Shown: one piece after another, positions 47,740 through 56,994 of the stretch
Layout of the letters: each line of letters starts with the position of its first letter
Position numbering within the stretch: the first letter of the stretch is position 1
Origin: Fischerella sp. PCC 9431
GTDB taxonomy: Bacteria > Cyanobacteriota > Cyanobacteriia > Cyanobacteriales > Nostocaceae
Direction of reading: 5' to 3'
DNA: 64,000 nt
NCBI RefSeq assembly: GCF_000447295.1
Contig: NZ_KE650771.1
Coordinates: forward strand, 655,710-719,709
Notes under the pieces: generated by a model
What the model was told of the DNA's origin: nothing
The model's database searches: none
The model's input: the letters and a program-made list of their open reading frames with translations, nothing else
Made by a program: the position numbers and the translations under genes

Positions 47740-48699
47740 ATGGGTAGTAGTGTGGTGAGTGAGACTGTGTTTTTTAGCGTTGTGATTCCGACATACAATC
47801 GCCAGCCGATTTTGTCAAAGTGTCTGAGAGCATTAGAAATGCAGCAATTGAGTGCATCTAGTTCAATCGCTGGTTACGAAATTATCTTGGTGGATGATGG
47901 TTCTACAGATGGCACATTGGAATGGTTGGAGACACACAAAAGTGAGTTTCCTCATGTACGAACCTTTCAGCAAAACCATCAAGGCCCTGCTGTAGCGCGG
48001 AATTTAGGTGTAGAGAAAGCGCAGGGAGACACTATTATCTTTATAGATAGCGATTTAGTGGTGACAGAGAATTTTCTGCAAGCTCATGCTGACGCACTAA
48101 TCGAGGGACACTCAAAATTAGGAAGCGATCGCGCCTTCACCTATGGTGCTGTCATTAACACTTGCAATTTTGACGATCCCACCTCTGAGCCATACAAAAT
48201 AACAGATTTTTCTGCCGCTTTTTTTGCTACAGGTAATGTTGCTATTCCTAAGCATTGGTTAGAAAAAGCTGGATTATTTGACACTAGTTTCCAACTTTAT
48301 GGTTGGGAAGATTTAGAATTAGGCGTGAGACTGAAGAAACTAGGTTTAACACTGATTAAATGTCCACAAGCTGTCGGCTACCATTGGCATCCACCCTTTA
48401 GCTTAGACCAAATTAAAAGCTTGATTGACAAAGAAATTCAGCGCGGAAAGATGGGAGTTTTGTTTTATCAAAAACACCCGACTTGGGAAGTGCGAATGAT
48501 GATTCAAATGACTTGGTTACATCGCTTACTGTGGGGAATTCTTTCATTTAATGGTGCTTTGAATGAACGGACAATGGCTCCTTTGTTGCGATGGCTGATT
48601 AATAGAGGTAAGCCCCAATTGGCTTTAGAAATTGCGCGAATTTTCCTCAATTGGTACAACGTCAAGGGTGTGTATGAAGCGTATGGGGAAGTGAGGTGA
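47740..48699 (+). CDS. Family 2 glycosyltransferase
   Basis: 319 residues. GT-A fold: FSVVIPTYNRQPILSKCLRAL at the start, DDGSTD in the nucleotide-sugar site, ARNLGVEKAQGDTIIFIDSD with the DxD-like DSD, then GWEDLELGVRLKKLG, the ED acidic pair of the catalytic region. A C-terminal helix region follows. No membrane span is obvious. Acceptor and sugar are unknown, probably polysaccharide or lipid glycosylation. The upstream gene is divergent pnkp. Confidence 0.9.
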   Translation: MGSSVVSETVFFSVVIPTYNRQPILSKCLRALEMQQLSASSSIAGYEIILVDDGSTDGTLEWLETHKSEFPHVRTFQQNHQGPAVARNLGVEKAQGDTIIFIDSDLVVTENFLQAHADALIEGHSKLGSDRAFTYGAVINTCNFDDPTSEPYKITDFSAAFFATGNVAIPKHWLEKAGLFDTSFQLYGWEDLELGVRLKKLGLTLIKCPQAVGYHWHPPFSLDQIKSLIDKEIQRGKMGVLFYQKHPTWEVRMMIQMTWLHRLLWGILSFNGALNERTMAPLLRWLINRGKPQLALEIARIFLNWYNVKGVYEAYGEVR

Positions 48700-48841
48700 G
48701 CGGGGATTGGGGATCGGGGAAAGGGGATCGGGGATTGGGGATTGGGGATTGGGCATTGGGGATTGGGCATTGGGCATCGGGTATTGGTATTCTCCCTGAT
48801 CCCCTTTCCCTGATCCCCTTTCCCTGATCCCCTTTCCCCGA
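48700..48841. repeat. GGGGATTGGGGATCGGGG array with inverted half
   Basis: G-rich units at 48704-48785 and the complementary CCCCTTTCCCTGATCCCC units at 48796-48841; can form a long hairpin. Same family as 1907-2070. It lies between the glycosyltransferase stop and the rpsB leader. Confidence 0.85.
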
Positions 48842-48849
48842 TTCCAAAA

Positions 48850-48957
48850 TATGCTACCCTATTATGGTTCTTTAAAATTCCGCACATCCAGGCTTTCGGG
48901 TGTTTCCAATATGGGAATCCACTTGGATGGAGGTTTAACCCGAATAGGAGTAAAAAT
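48850..48957 (+). promoter_or_regulatory. rpsB leader, possible structured 5' UTR
   Basis: About 100 bases with paired segments: TTCCAATATGGGAA (near-palindrome) and GGGT ... AACCC, then AGGAGT 8 bases before the rpsB ATG. S2 leaders that bind ribosomal protein are known in bacteria, but I did not match this one to a described motif. Confidence 0.3.
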
Positions 48958-49752
48958 ATGCCAGTAGTTTCTTTGGCTCAGATGATGGAGTCAGGGGTTC
49001 ATTTTGGTCATCAGACCCGCAGATGGAACCCAAAGATGTCTCCATACATCTATACTGCCCGCAACGGAGTACATATCATTGACTTGGTGCAAACAGCCCA
49101 GTTGATGGAAGAAGCATATACTTATATGCGATCGCAAGCCGAACAAGGCAAAAAGTTCCTTTTTGTTGGCACTAAGCGACAAGCAGCAGGTATTATTGCT
49201 CAAGAAGCTTCCCGTTGTGGCGCTCACTACATTAACCAGCGCTGGTTGGGCGGGATGCTCACTAACTGGGCGACGATCAAAACGCGGGTAGACCGTCTCA
49301 AAGATTTGGAACGTCGGGAAGAAAGCGGCGCTCTTGATTTATTGCCAAAGAAAGAAGCCTCAATGCTACGCCGTGAGTTATCAAAGCTGCAAAAATATCT
49401 GGGTGGCATTAAAACTATGCGGAAAGTCCCCGATGTTGTGGTAATTGTAGACCAACGGCGGGAATATAACGCAGTTCAAGAATGCATTAAGCTCGGAATT
49501 CCCATTGTGTCTATGTTAGACACAAACTGCGACCCAGATGTAGTAGATATTCCCATCCCAGCCAACGATGATGCCATCCGCTCAATTAAACTGATTGTGG
49601 GTAAATTGGCGGACGCAATTTATGAAGGGCGTCATGGTCAGTTGGATGTAGAAGAGGAATACGAAGACTACGAAGGCGCGGAAGAAGAATACGATTACGA
49701 AGAAAGTGATTTTTCTGACTCCTTCGTTCCCGACGAAGAAGAGGAAGAATAA
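48958..49752 (+). CDS. rpsB: 30S ribosomal protein S2
   Basis: 264 residues. S2 binds the back of the 30S head late in assembly. Signature segments are [53 protein letters not shown] and [27 protein letters not shown]. The C-terminal tail (about 223-264) is strongly acidic with many Glu, Asp and Tyr, as in cyanobacterial S2. AGGAGT precedes the ATG. It forms the conserved rpsB-tsf pair with the next gene; the 116-bp spacer is filled with tandem repeat. Confidence 0.98.
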   Translation: MPVVSLAQMMESGVHFGHQTRRWNPKMSPYIYTARNGVHIIDLVQTAQLMEEAYTYMRSQAEQGKKFLFVGTKRQAAGIIAQEASRCGAHYINQRWLGGMLTNWATIKTRVDRLKDLERREESGALDLLPKKEASMLRRELSKLQKYLGGIKTMRKVPDVVVIVDQRREYNAVQECIKLGIPIVSMLDTNCDPDVVDIPIPANDDAIRSIKLIVGKLADAIYEGRHGQLDVEEEYEDYEGAEEEYDYEESDFSDSFVPDEEEEE

Positions 49753-49840
49753 TCAGTTATCAGTTACCAGTGAACAGTGAACAGTTACTAGCTGATAACT
49801 TAATAACTGATAACTGATAACTGATAATTGTTCACTGAAA
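49753..49840. repeat. GATAACT/ACAGTGA tandem repeat
   Basis: Runs of CAGTTATCAGTTA, CAGTGAACAGTGAACAG and CTGATAACTGATAACTGATA in the rpsB-tsf spacer. The same family lies at 60965-61038. Confidence 0.85.
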
Positions 49841-49868
49841 TGTCAGTCTAAGTAGGAATTGAGGCAAA

Positions 49869-50528
49869 ATGGCGGAAATATCTGCAAAACTCGTCCAGGA
49901 GCTACGCCAAAAAACGGGCGCTGGCATGATGGACTGCAAAAAAGCGCTAAAAGAAAACGATGCTGATTTAGCAAAAGCCGAAGAATGGCTACGGAAAAAA
50001 GGTATTGCTAAAGCCGGAGCCAAAGCTGATCGGGTGGCGGCGGAAGGACTCGTCGGCAGCTATATCCACACTGGTGGTAGAGTCGGTGTACTTGTAGAAG
50101 TTAACTGTGAGACTGACTTTGTTGCTCGCCGCGAAGAATTTCAAACCCTCGTGCGGAACATCGCCATGCAAGTTGCGGCTTGTCCAAACGTAGAATATGT
50201 GAAAGTGTCAGACATCCCAGCTGATATCGTCCAAAAGGAAAAAGATATTGAAATGGGACGTGATGACCTTTCCAACAAGCCTGATAACGTTAAAGAAAAA
50301 ATCGTTCAGGGACGCATTGATAAGCGCCTGAAAGAATTGACTTTGATGGATCAGCCTTACATCCGTGATCAAAGCATCACGGTAGAAGAACTAGTTAAAC
50401 AAGCGATCGCTCAAATTGGTGAAAATATCCAAGTGCGTCGTTTTGTTCGCTTTGTTCTGGGTGAAGGTATTGAAAAGCAAGAAGTAAGCTTTGCAGATGA
50501 AGTAGCCGCTCAAACGGGTGGTAAGTAA
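49869..50528 (+). CDS. tsf: Elongation factor Ts
   Basis: 219 residues. Nucleotide exchange factor for EF-Tu. N-terminal UBA-like helix ([22 protein letters not shown]), then the EF-Tu contact loop NCETDFVAR and a short core ending [16 protein letters not shown]. The length matches the short cyanobacterial form. GAGG lies 7 bases before the ATG. Followed by a strong terminator at 50620-50651. Confidence 0.98.
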   Translation: MAEISAKLVQELRQKTGAGMMDCKKALKENDADLAKAEEWLRKKGIAKAGAKADRVAAEGLVGSYIHTGGRVGVLVEVNCETDFVARREEFQTLVRNIAMQVAACPNVEYVKVSDIPADIVQKEKDIEMGRDDLSNKPDNVKEKIVQGRIDKRLKELTLMDQPYIRDQSITVEELVKQAIAQIGENIQVRRFVRFVLGEGIEKQEVSFADEVAAQTGGK

Positions 50529-50619
50529 TTTTAGTTGTTAGTTGTTGGTTGTTTGTTAATGGTTTCATAGACTAGTGACTATCAACAGCTAACTACCAAT
50601 AATTAATAATATTTTAGGA

Positions 50620-50651
50620 CAGGTCAACTTAAGTATAGTTGACCTGTTTTT
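50620..50651 (+). terminator. Rho-independent terminator of rpsB-tsf
   Basis: CAGGTCAAC, 9-base loop, GTTGACCTG followed by TTTTT: perfect 9-bp stem and T-run, 92 bp after the tsf stop. Confidence 0.88.
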
Positions 50652-50754
50652 GCTGTAACTTACTCATCTGACTAGCATTTATCTGCTCTGAATTTGCTCT
50701 CAAACTTCATTAAAATAAACTTGTAACCTTGCACTTCCACAGAGGAGTATATCT

Positions 50755-51420
50755 GTGCAGCCTGACTTATTAGGCTTGGAAATCACTAAGGGAGAATTAA
50801 AACGTTTAACTGGTGTCAAACCAGAACTTTTCCTCCTACCTTCGATGATGGAAAATCGCGAACAGCGATTTGCTTTTTTACTCAAAGAAGTGCGGGAAAC
50901 CTTGCTTCTGATTTTGTTAATTACCGGATTGATTTATGCGTTAATTACTCTGACAATTGGTTCCCAAATTGGCTGGGGAATTATTTTGCTAATTATCGTA
51001 GTAATTGCAGTGGTAGTCGGGCGTTGGTTGTGGCGACGTTTTCGTTATCCCAAAGCATTAATAATTCTTTTAAATGAAGTTGATAAATATCATGCAGAGG
51101 TGCAAGCAGTAGATAATCTTGACCAGCAAGCCATCTCTGAAAACTTAGAAAATAATAGTCATGATCGAGAAACTATTATTGCTGCGCTGCAATTTGTGAG
51201 AGAAGATTTAGTTCGTGGTTTGAAAATCGAGCGACTATTAAGAGATAATAAAAAATCGCTTACTGATCAACAAGACTTGTCTGTCAATAATTTAGCTCAT
51301 CTCCAAGCCTTACAAACTAGTAATTCCGCAGGTCAATATCCTCAAATTCTCAATCAACTATTGCAGATTGACTTCGATGTACAAAGCCAGATAAGAAAAT
51401 TACAGCAGTCGCTCCCTTAA
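50755..51420 (+). CDS. Membrane protein of unknown function, 221 aa
   Basis: GTG start at 50755, supported by GAGGAG 8 bases upstream. A soluble N-terminal part (about 1-45, LGLEITKGELKRLTGVKPEL) is followed by two membrane helices (LLLILLITGLIYALITLTI and WGIILLIIVVIAVVVGRWL), a basic WRRFRYPKAL, and a helical cytoplasmic C-terminus with a conserved-looking QDLSVNNLAHLQALQ. No known domain is recognised. Seven bp upstream of the sugar-kinase-like gene, so probably co-transcribed with it. Confidence 0.75.
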   Translation: MQPDLLGLEITKGELKRLTGVKPELFLLPSMMENREQRFAFLLKEVRETLLLILLITGLIYALITLTIGSQIGWGIILLIIVVIAVVVGRWLWRRFRYPKALIILLNEVDKYHAEVQAVDNLDQQAISENLENNSHDRETIIAALQFVREDLVRGLKIERLLRDNKKSLTDQQDLSVNNLAHLQALQTSNSAGQYPQILNQLLQIDFDVQSQIRKLQQSLP

Positions 51421-51427
51421 TATAAAA

Positions 51428-52747
51428 ATGACCATAAAACCAAAAATAATTGTCCTAGATGATGATCCAACTGGTTCACAAACAGTCCACAGCTGTTTGT
51501 TACTCATGCGTTGGGATGTGGATACTTTACGCCTGGGATTACAAGACGATGCACCAATTTTCTTTGTATTAACAAATACTAGAGCCTTGCCGCCTGAGTC
51601 GGCTGCTTCTGTTACTAAAGAAGTTTGTCAAAATTTGCAAACAGCTTTAGCGAGTGAAGGAATTCAAGATTTTCTCATTGTCAGTCGTTCTGACTCGACT
51701 TTGCGGGGACACTACCCGATTGAAACCGATGTGATTGCTGAAGAACTTGGCCCTTTTGATGCTCATTTTCTCGTCCCAGCTTTTTTTGAAGGTGGACGTA
51801 TTACCCGCGACAGCATACATTATCTAATTGTTGATGGTGTTCCTAAACCTGTGCATGAAACAGAATTTGCCCGTGATTCTGTTTTTGGCTACCATCACAG
51901 TTACTTACCCAAATATGTAGAAGAAAAAACACAAGGACGGATTCATGCAGATTCTGTAAAAAGATTTTTACTTGCAGATATCCGTAATGGTAGTTTAGAA
52001 GCTTTAATGAGTTTGAGTGGTAATCAGTGCTGTGTTGTAGATGGAGAAACTCAAGCGGATCTAGATCGTTTTGCTCAGGATATTTTAGCAGCAGCAAGTC
52101 AAGGTAAACGCTTTTTATTTCGGAGTGCTGCCAGTATTTTAACAGCTTTGGCTGCTTTACCCCCGCAAGCGATCGCACCGGAAAATATGGCTGAGTATGT
52201 ACGCAATGGCAAACCGGGGGCGGTGATTGTGGGTTCTCATGTCAAAAAGACAACGCAGCAGTTAGAAGAATTACTCAAAGCCGAAGGTACATTTGGAGTT
52301 GAAGTTGAGGTGGCGCGTTTATTAGATGATATTGATCAATCTGCCACATTATTGAGCGAAATCCTCGAAAATGTTCACACTGCCCATACAAGCGGTAAAA
52401 CTCCAGTAGTTTACACCAGTCGCCAAGAACTTACTTTTAAAGATGTGAATACACGCTTAGAATTTGGGGCTAAAGTTTCCCGTTTATTGATGGATATTGT
52501 TCAAGGTTTGCCAGCAGATTTAGGATTTTTAATTAGTAAAGGTGGTATAACTTCTAACGATGTCTTGAGTACAGGATTAGCCTTAACTTCTGCCCGGTTA
52601 CTCGGTCAAATCTTACCCGGTTGTTCAATGGTACGGACTCCAGCTGACCATCCACAGTTTCCAAATTTGCCAGTTGTTTTATTTCCAGGTAATGTCGGTG
52701 ATGCTAATGGCTTGGCAACTGTATATCAAAGGTTGAGTCAAGGGTAA
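51428..52747 (+). CDS. Four-carbon acid sugar kinase family protein (DUF1537/OtnK-like)
   Basis: 439 residues. The N-terminal motif VLDDDPTGSQTVHS with the DDDxTG acid cluster, SRSDSTLRGHYPIETDVI, and the later STGLALTSARLL and FPGNVGDANGLATVY segments are the OtnK/DUF1537 pattern. Characterised members phosphorylate four-carbon acid sugars such as 3-oxo-tetronate using ATP. The cyanobacterial substrate is unknown. The start is 7 bp after the previous stop. Confidence 0.88.
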   Translation: MTIKPKIIVLDDDPTGSQTVHSCLLLMRWDVDTLRLGLQDDAPIFFVLTNTRALPPESAASVTKEVCQNLQTALASEGIQDFLIVSRSDSTLRGHYPIETDVIAEELGPFDAHFLVPAFFEGGRITRDSIHYLIVDGVPKPVHETEFARDSVFGYHHSYLPKYVEEKTQGRIHADSVKRFLLADIRNGSLEALMSLSGNQCCVVDGETQADLDRFAQDILAAASQGKRFLFRSAASILTALAALPPQAIAPENMAEYVRNGKPGAVIVGSHVKKTTQQLEELLKAEGTFGVEVEVARLLDDIDQSATLLSEILENVHTAHTSGKTPVVYTSRQELTFKDVNTRLEFGAKVSRLLMDIVQGLPADLGFLISKGGITSNDVLSTGLALTSARLLGQILPGCSMVRTPADHPQFPNLPVVLFPGNVGDANGLATVYQRLSQG

Positions 52748-53235
52748 GTACCCCCAAGGGCGCACTGGCTTGGCTACACAAACCAAGTCCCTTCGGGTAG
52801 TTCCCTCCGGGACGCTGCGCGTAGACGCGTAAGCGGCTTCTCAAAGAGTACGCAGTCGCTACAACGGGGGGAACCCCACGCCAGGTGCAAGATGTCAGTT
52901 AGCTTAAGGCGGAAGAAGCCCCGCACCATAGCTGAAAGCTTGGTGTCGGGATGAATTCCGGGCAATGACGAATTGACCGACGAGCATAATTGAACGCAGT
53001 TCAATTATGCTCGTCGGTCGATGAGGAATTGCCAATCTTTGTTAATATAGATTCAGGTCAAAACTTTTAAGCAAAGCCGAAAATGCTGGCTTGAAAGTAA
53101 TACCCGTAAATCTAAGCTTAAAAAAGGCGCGTGGGACGCACGCCCTAAAAGCTCAATCAATGTCCTCAAAGAGGAGTCGTTGAGAAGCCCGCGCTGTATG
53201 CAAAGCACGACTCATCGGGTACGTCACTTAAAACG
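52748..53235. other. Repeat-rich region with transposon-end-like RNA hairpins
   Basis: No supported gene. From about 52830 to 52970: CAGTCGCTACAACGGGGGGA, a downstream CCCCACGCC, then GAAGCCCCGCACCATAGCTG with a stem (CACCA..AGC/GCT..TGGTG, loop TGAAA) and CGGGATGAATTCCGGGCAAT. This looks like the structured 3' end of IS605/IS607-type tnpB elements that encodes omega-RNA. A second, weaker unit near 53135-53215 (GAAGCCCGCGC ... CATCGGGTACGTCAC) has the same outline. No tnpA or tnpB frame is present, so these would be remnants. Confidence 0.3.
52975..53019. repeat. Perfect 21-bp hairpin with 3-base loop
   Basis: GACCGACGAGCATAATTGAAC, loop GCA (52996-52998), then the exact reverse complement to 53019. 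Stem too long and perfect to be chance; may mark a transposon end or a recent inverted duplication. Confidence 0.85.
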
Positions 53236-53399
53236 ATATCTTGCATCAACCCCGTATCCCGCCTCAGAATTAATTGGTGAGGCTAATAGCTAAAGTCCGT
53301 TAAAACGGACTCAAACACTTTCCTAGTCAGATTTATCTGACTTTAGCTATTAGCCAATAAATTTATTTATTGGCGGGATATGGGGTTGATGCAAGATAT
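53236..53399. repeat. Palindromic element with 28-bp terminal repeats
   Basis: The left end ATATCTTGCATCAACCCCGT..CCCGCC and right end GGCGGGATATGGGGTTGATG..ATAT are inverted repeats with one mismatch in 28. Inside are further inverse pieces (GCTAATAGCTAAAGTC and GACTTTAGCTATTAGC) and GTCCGTTAAAACGGAC. The right half, 61 bp, occurs alone at 21552-21612. No frame; MITE/REP-like. Confidence 0.8.
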
Positions 53400-53406
53400 G
53401 AGAAAC

Positions 53407-53766
53407 GAAGCTTTTGTGACTCGTAAACTAACTTTTGCGACTCGTAAACTAACTTTTGCAACTCGTAAACTAACTTTTGTGACTCGCAAACGAAGCTTTT
53501 GCAACTCGCAAACGAAGCTTTTGCAACTCGTAAACTAACTTTTGCAACTCGCAAACGAAGCTTTTGCGACTCGCAAACTAACTTTTGCAACTCGTAAACT
53601 AGCTTTTGCAACTCGCAAACGAAGCTTTTGCGACTCGTAAACGAAGCTTTTGTGACTCGTAAACTAGCTTTTGCAACTCGTAAACGAAGCTTTTGTGACT
53701 CATAAACTAACTTTTGCGACTCGCAAACGAAGCTTTTGTGACTCGTAAACTAGCTTTTGCAAGTCG
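53407..53766. repeat. 21-nt tandem array D (CTTTTGCAACTCGTAAACTAA)
   Basis: About seventeen copies, period 21, alternating GCAACTCG, GCGACTCG, GTGACTCG and GAAGC/CTAAC/CTAGC variants. It ends 7 bp before the stop codon of the subtilase gene. Open frames across it are artefacts of the period. Confidence 0.9.
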
Positions 53767-53772
53767 TCATTT

Positions 53773-55188
53773 TCAAAGACGAATACGAGATTTTGTGATA
53801 CCGTTTTTAGGATCAGTTATAGGAACACCTGTGTTTTGAAAATTTGTCAGAGTATCTGTAACAGTAGCTGATGGGTTCTTCTGCTTATAAATAGCCCATG
53901 CTCCTGTGACATGGGGAGCAGCCATTGAAGTTCCGTAGAAGTTACTGTAACCACCACCGGGAATCGAAGAGTAGATTGCTTCTCCAGGAGCCAGAAGAGA
54001 TAGAAATGAAGCACTATTAGAATAACTCGATACTTCATCAACAGCACCGACAGAACTACCGTCTTTGGTAGAACCAACGCTAATTGCTGATGAGATGCAA
54101 CCAGGAAAACTCAGACCATTAGTGCTACCATCATTTCCGGCAGCAATCACAGTAGCAATTCCAACAGAGCGGAGGTTATCGATAATTGCCTTGAAATTTT
54201 GATTCGTTGTATCACAGTTACTTATATAATTACCCCCTCCTAAACTCAGGTTAGCTGCTGCAATTGTGAAGTTGGCACGGAGGTTATAAACTTGTTCTAG
54301 ACCTCGTATTTGATCACTCAAATAACTCAAAATACAGGGTGTTGCAACCGGATAGCACTGGTTAGCAGAATTAAAGCGAGAGAAGATTTGAATCGCAATG
54401 ATGTTAGCATCCTTGGCAACCCCAGAAAAGTTAGGACCTTTACCCGCAGCGATTCCAGCTACATGAGTACCATGATTGCAGTCATCAATAGTAGTAGCAC
54501 AATTTACTGCGGAGCCAGTACCTACCTGTTGAGTCGATCCATTTGGGCATAAACTTGTACTTTGGTAAACCAAATCTGTTGTTGAGTAACAAGCTTCTGA
54601 AACTACCTTACCTGCTAAAAAAGGATGGCTGGAGTCTATACCTGTATCTAAAATAGCAACTGTTTGCCCTGCACCTGTATATCCACTTTCCCAAGCCTTA
54701 TTAGCTCTAATCACAGGAATACTTTCTGTCAGTGTCACAGGTATAGCTATGTCTTCTTGAATACTGATGATGTTGGGGTCAGATTGTAGAAGCGCCAAAG
54801 ATCGAGCGTTGAGCTGGGCTGCAAAGTAAGGAATCGTCTTAAACTTGGTAATGGCGGTGGGATTGTAAGCTGATAGTTTGCTCAAGACAATATTTTGGAC
54901 ACGAGCGATCGCTGTTCTTTGACTCTGAACTAAACTTGTTGCTAGCCTGCCTTCAGGTATAAAATTTGCTTTTAAACCAATGATGACCCTGACAGTGCCG
55001 TATTTTTTGGCTTTATAAATTAGGTGATCAAAGTCTAGAAGATTGGTTTGTTCCAAGCTATCAGCAGCAGGGCGAATCTGAGCATGAGCCGGAGCTACCA
55101 GCATTTTTAAGCTTAAAAGAACTATGGATAAATATGAAAAACAGGAAAAGTATAATAAACACGAGTGGATTGTTGAACCTAATCTCAT
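53773..55188 (-). CDS. Subtilisin-like serine protease (S8)
   Basis: 471 residues. A hydrophobic export signal (about residues 10-36) is followed by a propeptide-like I9 region (YGTVRVIIGLKANFIPEG ... SIQEDIAIP), then the catalytic domain: Asp in VAILDTGIDSSHP, His in CNHGTHVAGIAAG, oxyanion Asn in VIAAGNDGS and Ser in YGTSMAAPHVTGA. It is secreted or cell-wall located, with likely disulfides in the Cys-rich loop near the His (CYSTTDL, CPNGS). The C-terminus SRIRL is normal for the family, and the 21-nt array begins just past the stop. Confidence 0.95.
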   Translation of the reverse strand: MRLGSTIHSCLLYFSCFSYLSIVLLSLKMLVAPAHAQIRPAADSLEQTNLLDFDHLIYKAKKYGTVRVIIGLKANFIPEGRLATSLVQSQRTAIARVQNIVLSKLSAYNPTAITKFKTIPYFAAQLNARSLALLQSDPNIISIQEDIAIPVTLTESIPVIRANKAWESGYTGAGQTVAILDTGIDSSHPFLAGKVVSEACYSTTDLVYQSTSLCPNGSTQQVGTGSAVNCATTIDDCNHGTHVAGIAAGKGPNFSGVAKDANIIAIQIFSRFNSANQCYPVATPCILSYLSDQIRGLEQVYNLRANFTIAAANLSLGGGNYISNCDTTNQNFKAIIDNLRSVGIATVIAAGNDGSTNGLSFPGCISSAISVGSTKDGSSVGAVDEVSSYSNSASFLSLLAPGEAIYSSIPGGGYSNFYGTSMAAPHVTGAWAIYKQKNPSATVTDTLTNFQNTGVPITDPKNGITKSRIRL

Positions 55189-55844
55189 TACTTATAATCC
55201 TCGTTGGAAAAGAAATCCTTATTAAACGAGGAATTTATATTATTGGAATTTAGATAAAAAGTGAACTGCTAGTGCAACTCATAAAACAAAAGCTACCATT
55301 ACAAGCTGTCTTGGATCGTATTTAAACGGTGACATAGGAAGCATCCCAAATGTTCAAAAAACCCGCCTGCGATTGAAATCGCAGTCTCATAGATGAAAGT
55401 ATAAATCCACCTACACCCCCACACCCTTATATTCCTACACCCTTTTTCAATCCAGACAAGAGGAGATTTGTATCAAAAATTTTGGGAAATGATATAACGG
55501 ATAAATATTTGTCCCTTGTGTTTTTTCTTTTTCCCTTAAAGCCAGAGGTGTTGTAGATGAACCAGTTTTGCAAAGAATTCTGTATAAATCGCGTTGTACA
55601 ATTGTTGGAGCCACGATTTCAGTAGTTTGTTTCAAATCGTGCCTCCAAATTCTTAAAGGAATTTGTGCTAGATTCTTATACCAAGCCAGGGTAAACATCT
55701 ATCATTACATATTAAGCTTCTAAAGACAGGAATTTGTTCTGTCTCATTTTTGTGTGATAATTTACAACTTTCAACAACCCAGTATTAAAGACAAATAATT
55801 TAAGATTGTTAGTTGCTCAGTTTTTGTTTTTAGGCTAATGCTAC
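55189..55844. other. Intergenic region between subtilase and minC
   Basis: 656 bp. 55360-55392 holds the dispersed hairpin CTGCGATTGAAATCGCAG. A minus-strand open frame 55447-55698 (83 codons, with a TEIVAPTIVQRDLYRIL stretch) has an amino-acid-like composition but no start signal or recognised family; I do not call it a gene. No convincing promoter. Confidence 0.45.
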
Positions 55845-56945
55845 ATGACTTCTGATTCTGCTATGCCCGATCTCAAGTCACATTCTGCTGTTGATGACGC
55901 AGAATCAATCTCCAGCCTTTCTGATATAGAGGTAAAATTTATTGTTTCTGACGAAGATCAAGACCAAGATCAAGATACTGTTACAGAGACTGATTCTGTT
56001 GTTGATGATACGGAGTCCACTTCTATACTTCCAGAAGCGGAGATAAATTCTGTTCTGCTGTATTTAAAGTCCAATTCTGTTATTGAACTGGAATCAGACT
56101 CTGCTGTTGCTAGTGTAGAGTCTGATACGGTTGGGGATGCAGAATTGGATGTTGACCTCTTGCATCAAGAGTCACCTAAATCGCCTCCAGCAGAAAATGG
56201 GGTGAAGAAGAATATTCAAATTCAGATGAAAACAGAGGAGGGAAGATTCTTATTAATTTTGCCCACAGAATCACAACTGTCTGGTTCGGAACGAAATTGG
56301 AATGATCTTTGGCAACAATTAAAAGTACGACTTCATGGTAGCGATCGCTTGACCGTACCGAATACTCCTGTGCATTTAGTAGCAAGCGATCGGCTTTTAG
56401 ATGCAAGACAACTGCAACAACTGGCCGAAACTTTAGGGAATGTGCAAATGCAACTGAAATCAGTTGCTACTAGTCGTCGCCAAACTGCGATCGCAGCAGC
56501 TACAGCTGGTTACTCTGTTGAACAAATACAACGAGAAAATATCCTTGCTTCTAATGCTAAAGTCAGCAGCAAACCCTCAAAAGATGCCCTTTATCTAGAG
56601 ATGACGGTGCGGTCTGGTGTAGAAATTCGCCACCCTGGAAGTGTCATTATCTTAGGAGATGTAAATCCAGGTGGTATCGTAGTTGCAGATGGTGATATTC
56701 TCGTGTGGGGTCGTCTTCGAGGAATTGCTCATGCTGGTGCTGGGGGTAATCGTGAGTGTCTGATTATGGCCTTGCAAATGGAACCAACCCAATTGCGGAT
56801 CGCAGATGCTGTCGCTAGAGCACCAGAAAAATTACCCTTACAATTTTATCCCGAAGTGGCATACATAACACCACGAGGGATTCGTATCGGTAGGGCTAGT
56901 GATTTTTCTAAGACCCTATTTAATCGGATAAACCAAGAGCCATAA
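55845..56945 (+). CDS. minC: Septum site-determining protein MinC
   Basis: 366 residues. Inhibitor of FtsZ ring formation, recruited to the membrane by MinD. The C-terminal beta-helix domain is clear (VRSGVEIRHPGSVIILGDVN, GGIVVADGDILVWGRLRGIAHAGAGG). The N-terminal FtsZ-acting domain spans about 125-240. Before it is an extra ~120-residue acidic Ser/Asp/Glu-rich tail with repeated DSVVDD and ESxSxLxxxE units and a DQDQDQD run. First gene of minCDE. Confidence 0.93.
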   Translation: MTSDSAMPDLKSHSAVDDAESISSLSDIEVKFIVSDEDQDQDQDTVTETDSVVDDTESTSILPEAEINSVLLYLKSNSVIELESDSAVASVESDTVGDAELDVDLLHQESPKSPPAENGVKKNIQIQMKTEEGRFLLILPTESQLSGSERNWNDLWQQLKVRLHGSDRLTVPNTPVHLVASDRLLDARQLQQLAETLGNVQMQLKSVATSRRQTAIAAATAGYSVEQIQRENILASNAKVSSKPSKDALYLEMTVRSGVEIRHPGSVIILGDVNPGGIVVADGDILVWGRLRGIAHAGAGGNRECLIMALQMEPTQLRIADAVARAPEKLPLQFYPEVAYITPRGIRIGRASDFSKTLFNRINQEP

Positions 56946-56994
56946 AGCTCTATTGTTATATATTTACAGAAACATCATCGAGCGCGTTTTTGTC

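Noticed and set aside
53407..53766. Possible CRISPR array
   Set aside because: Units are directly adjacent 21-mers with point variation; there are no unique spacers and no cas genes.
55447..55698. 83-codon minus-strand frame upstream of minC
   Set aside because: Plausible composition but no ribosome binding site, no family and surrounded by repeats; left uncalled.
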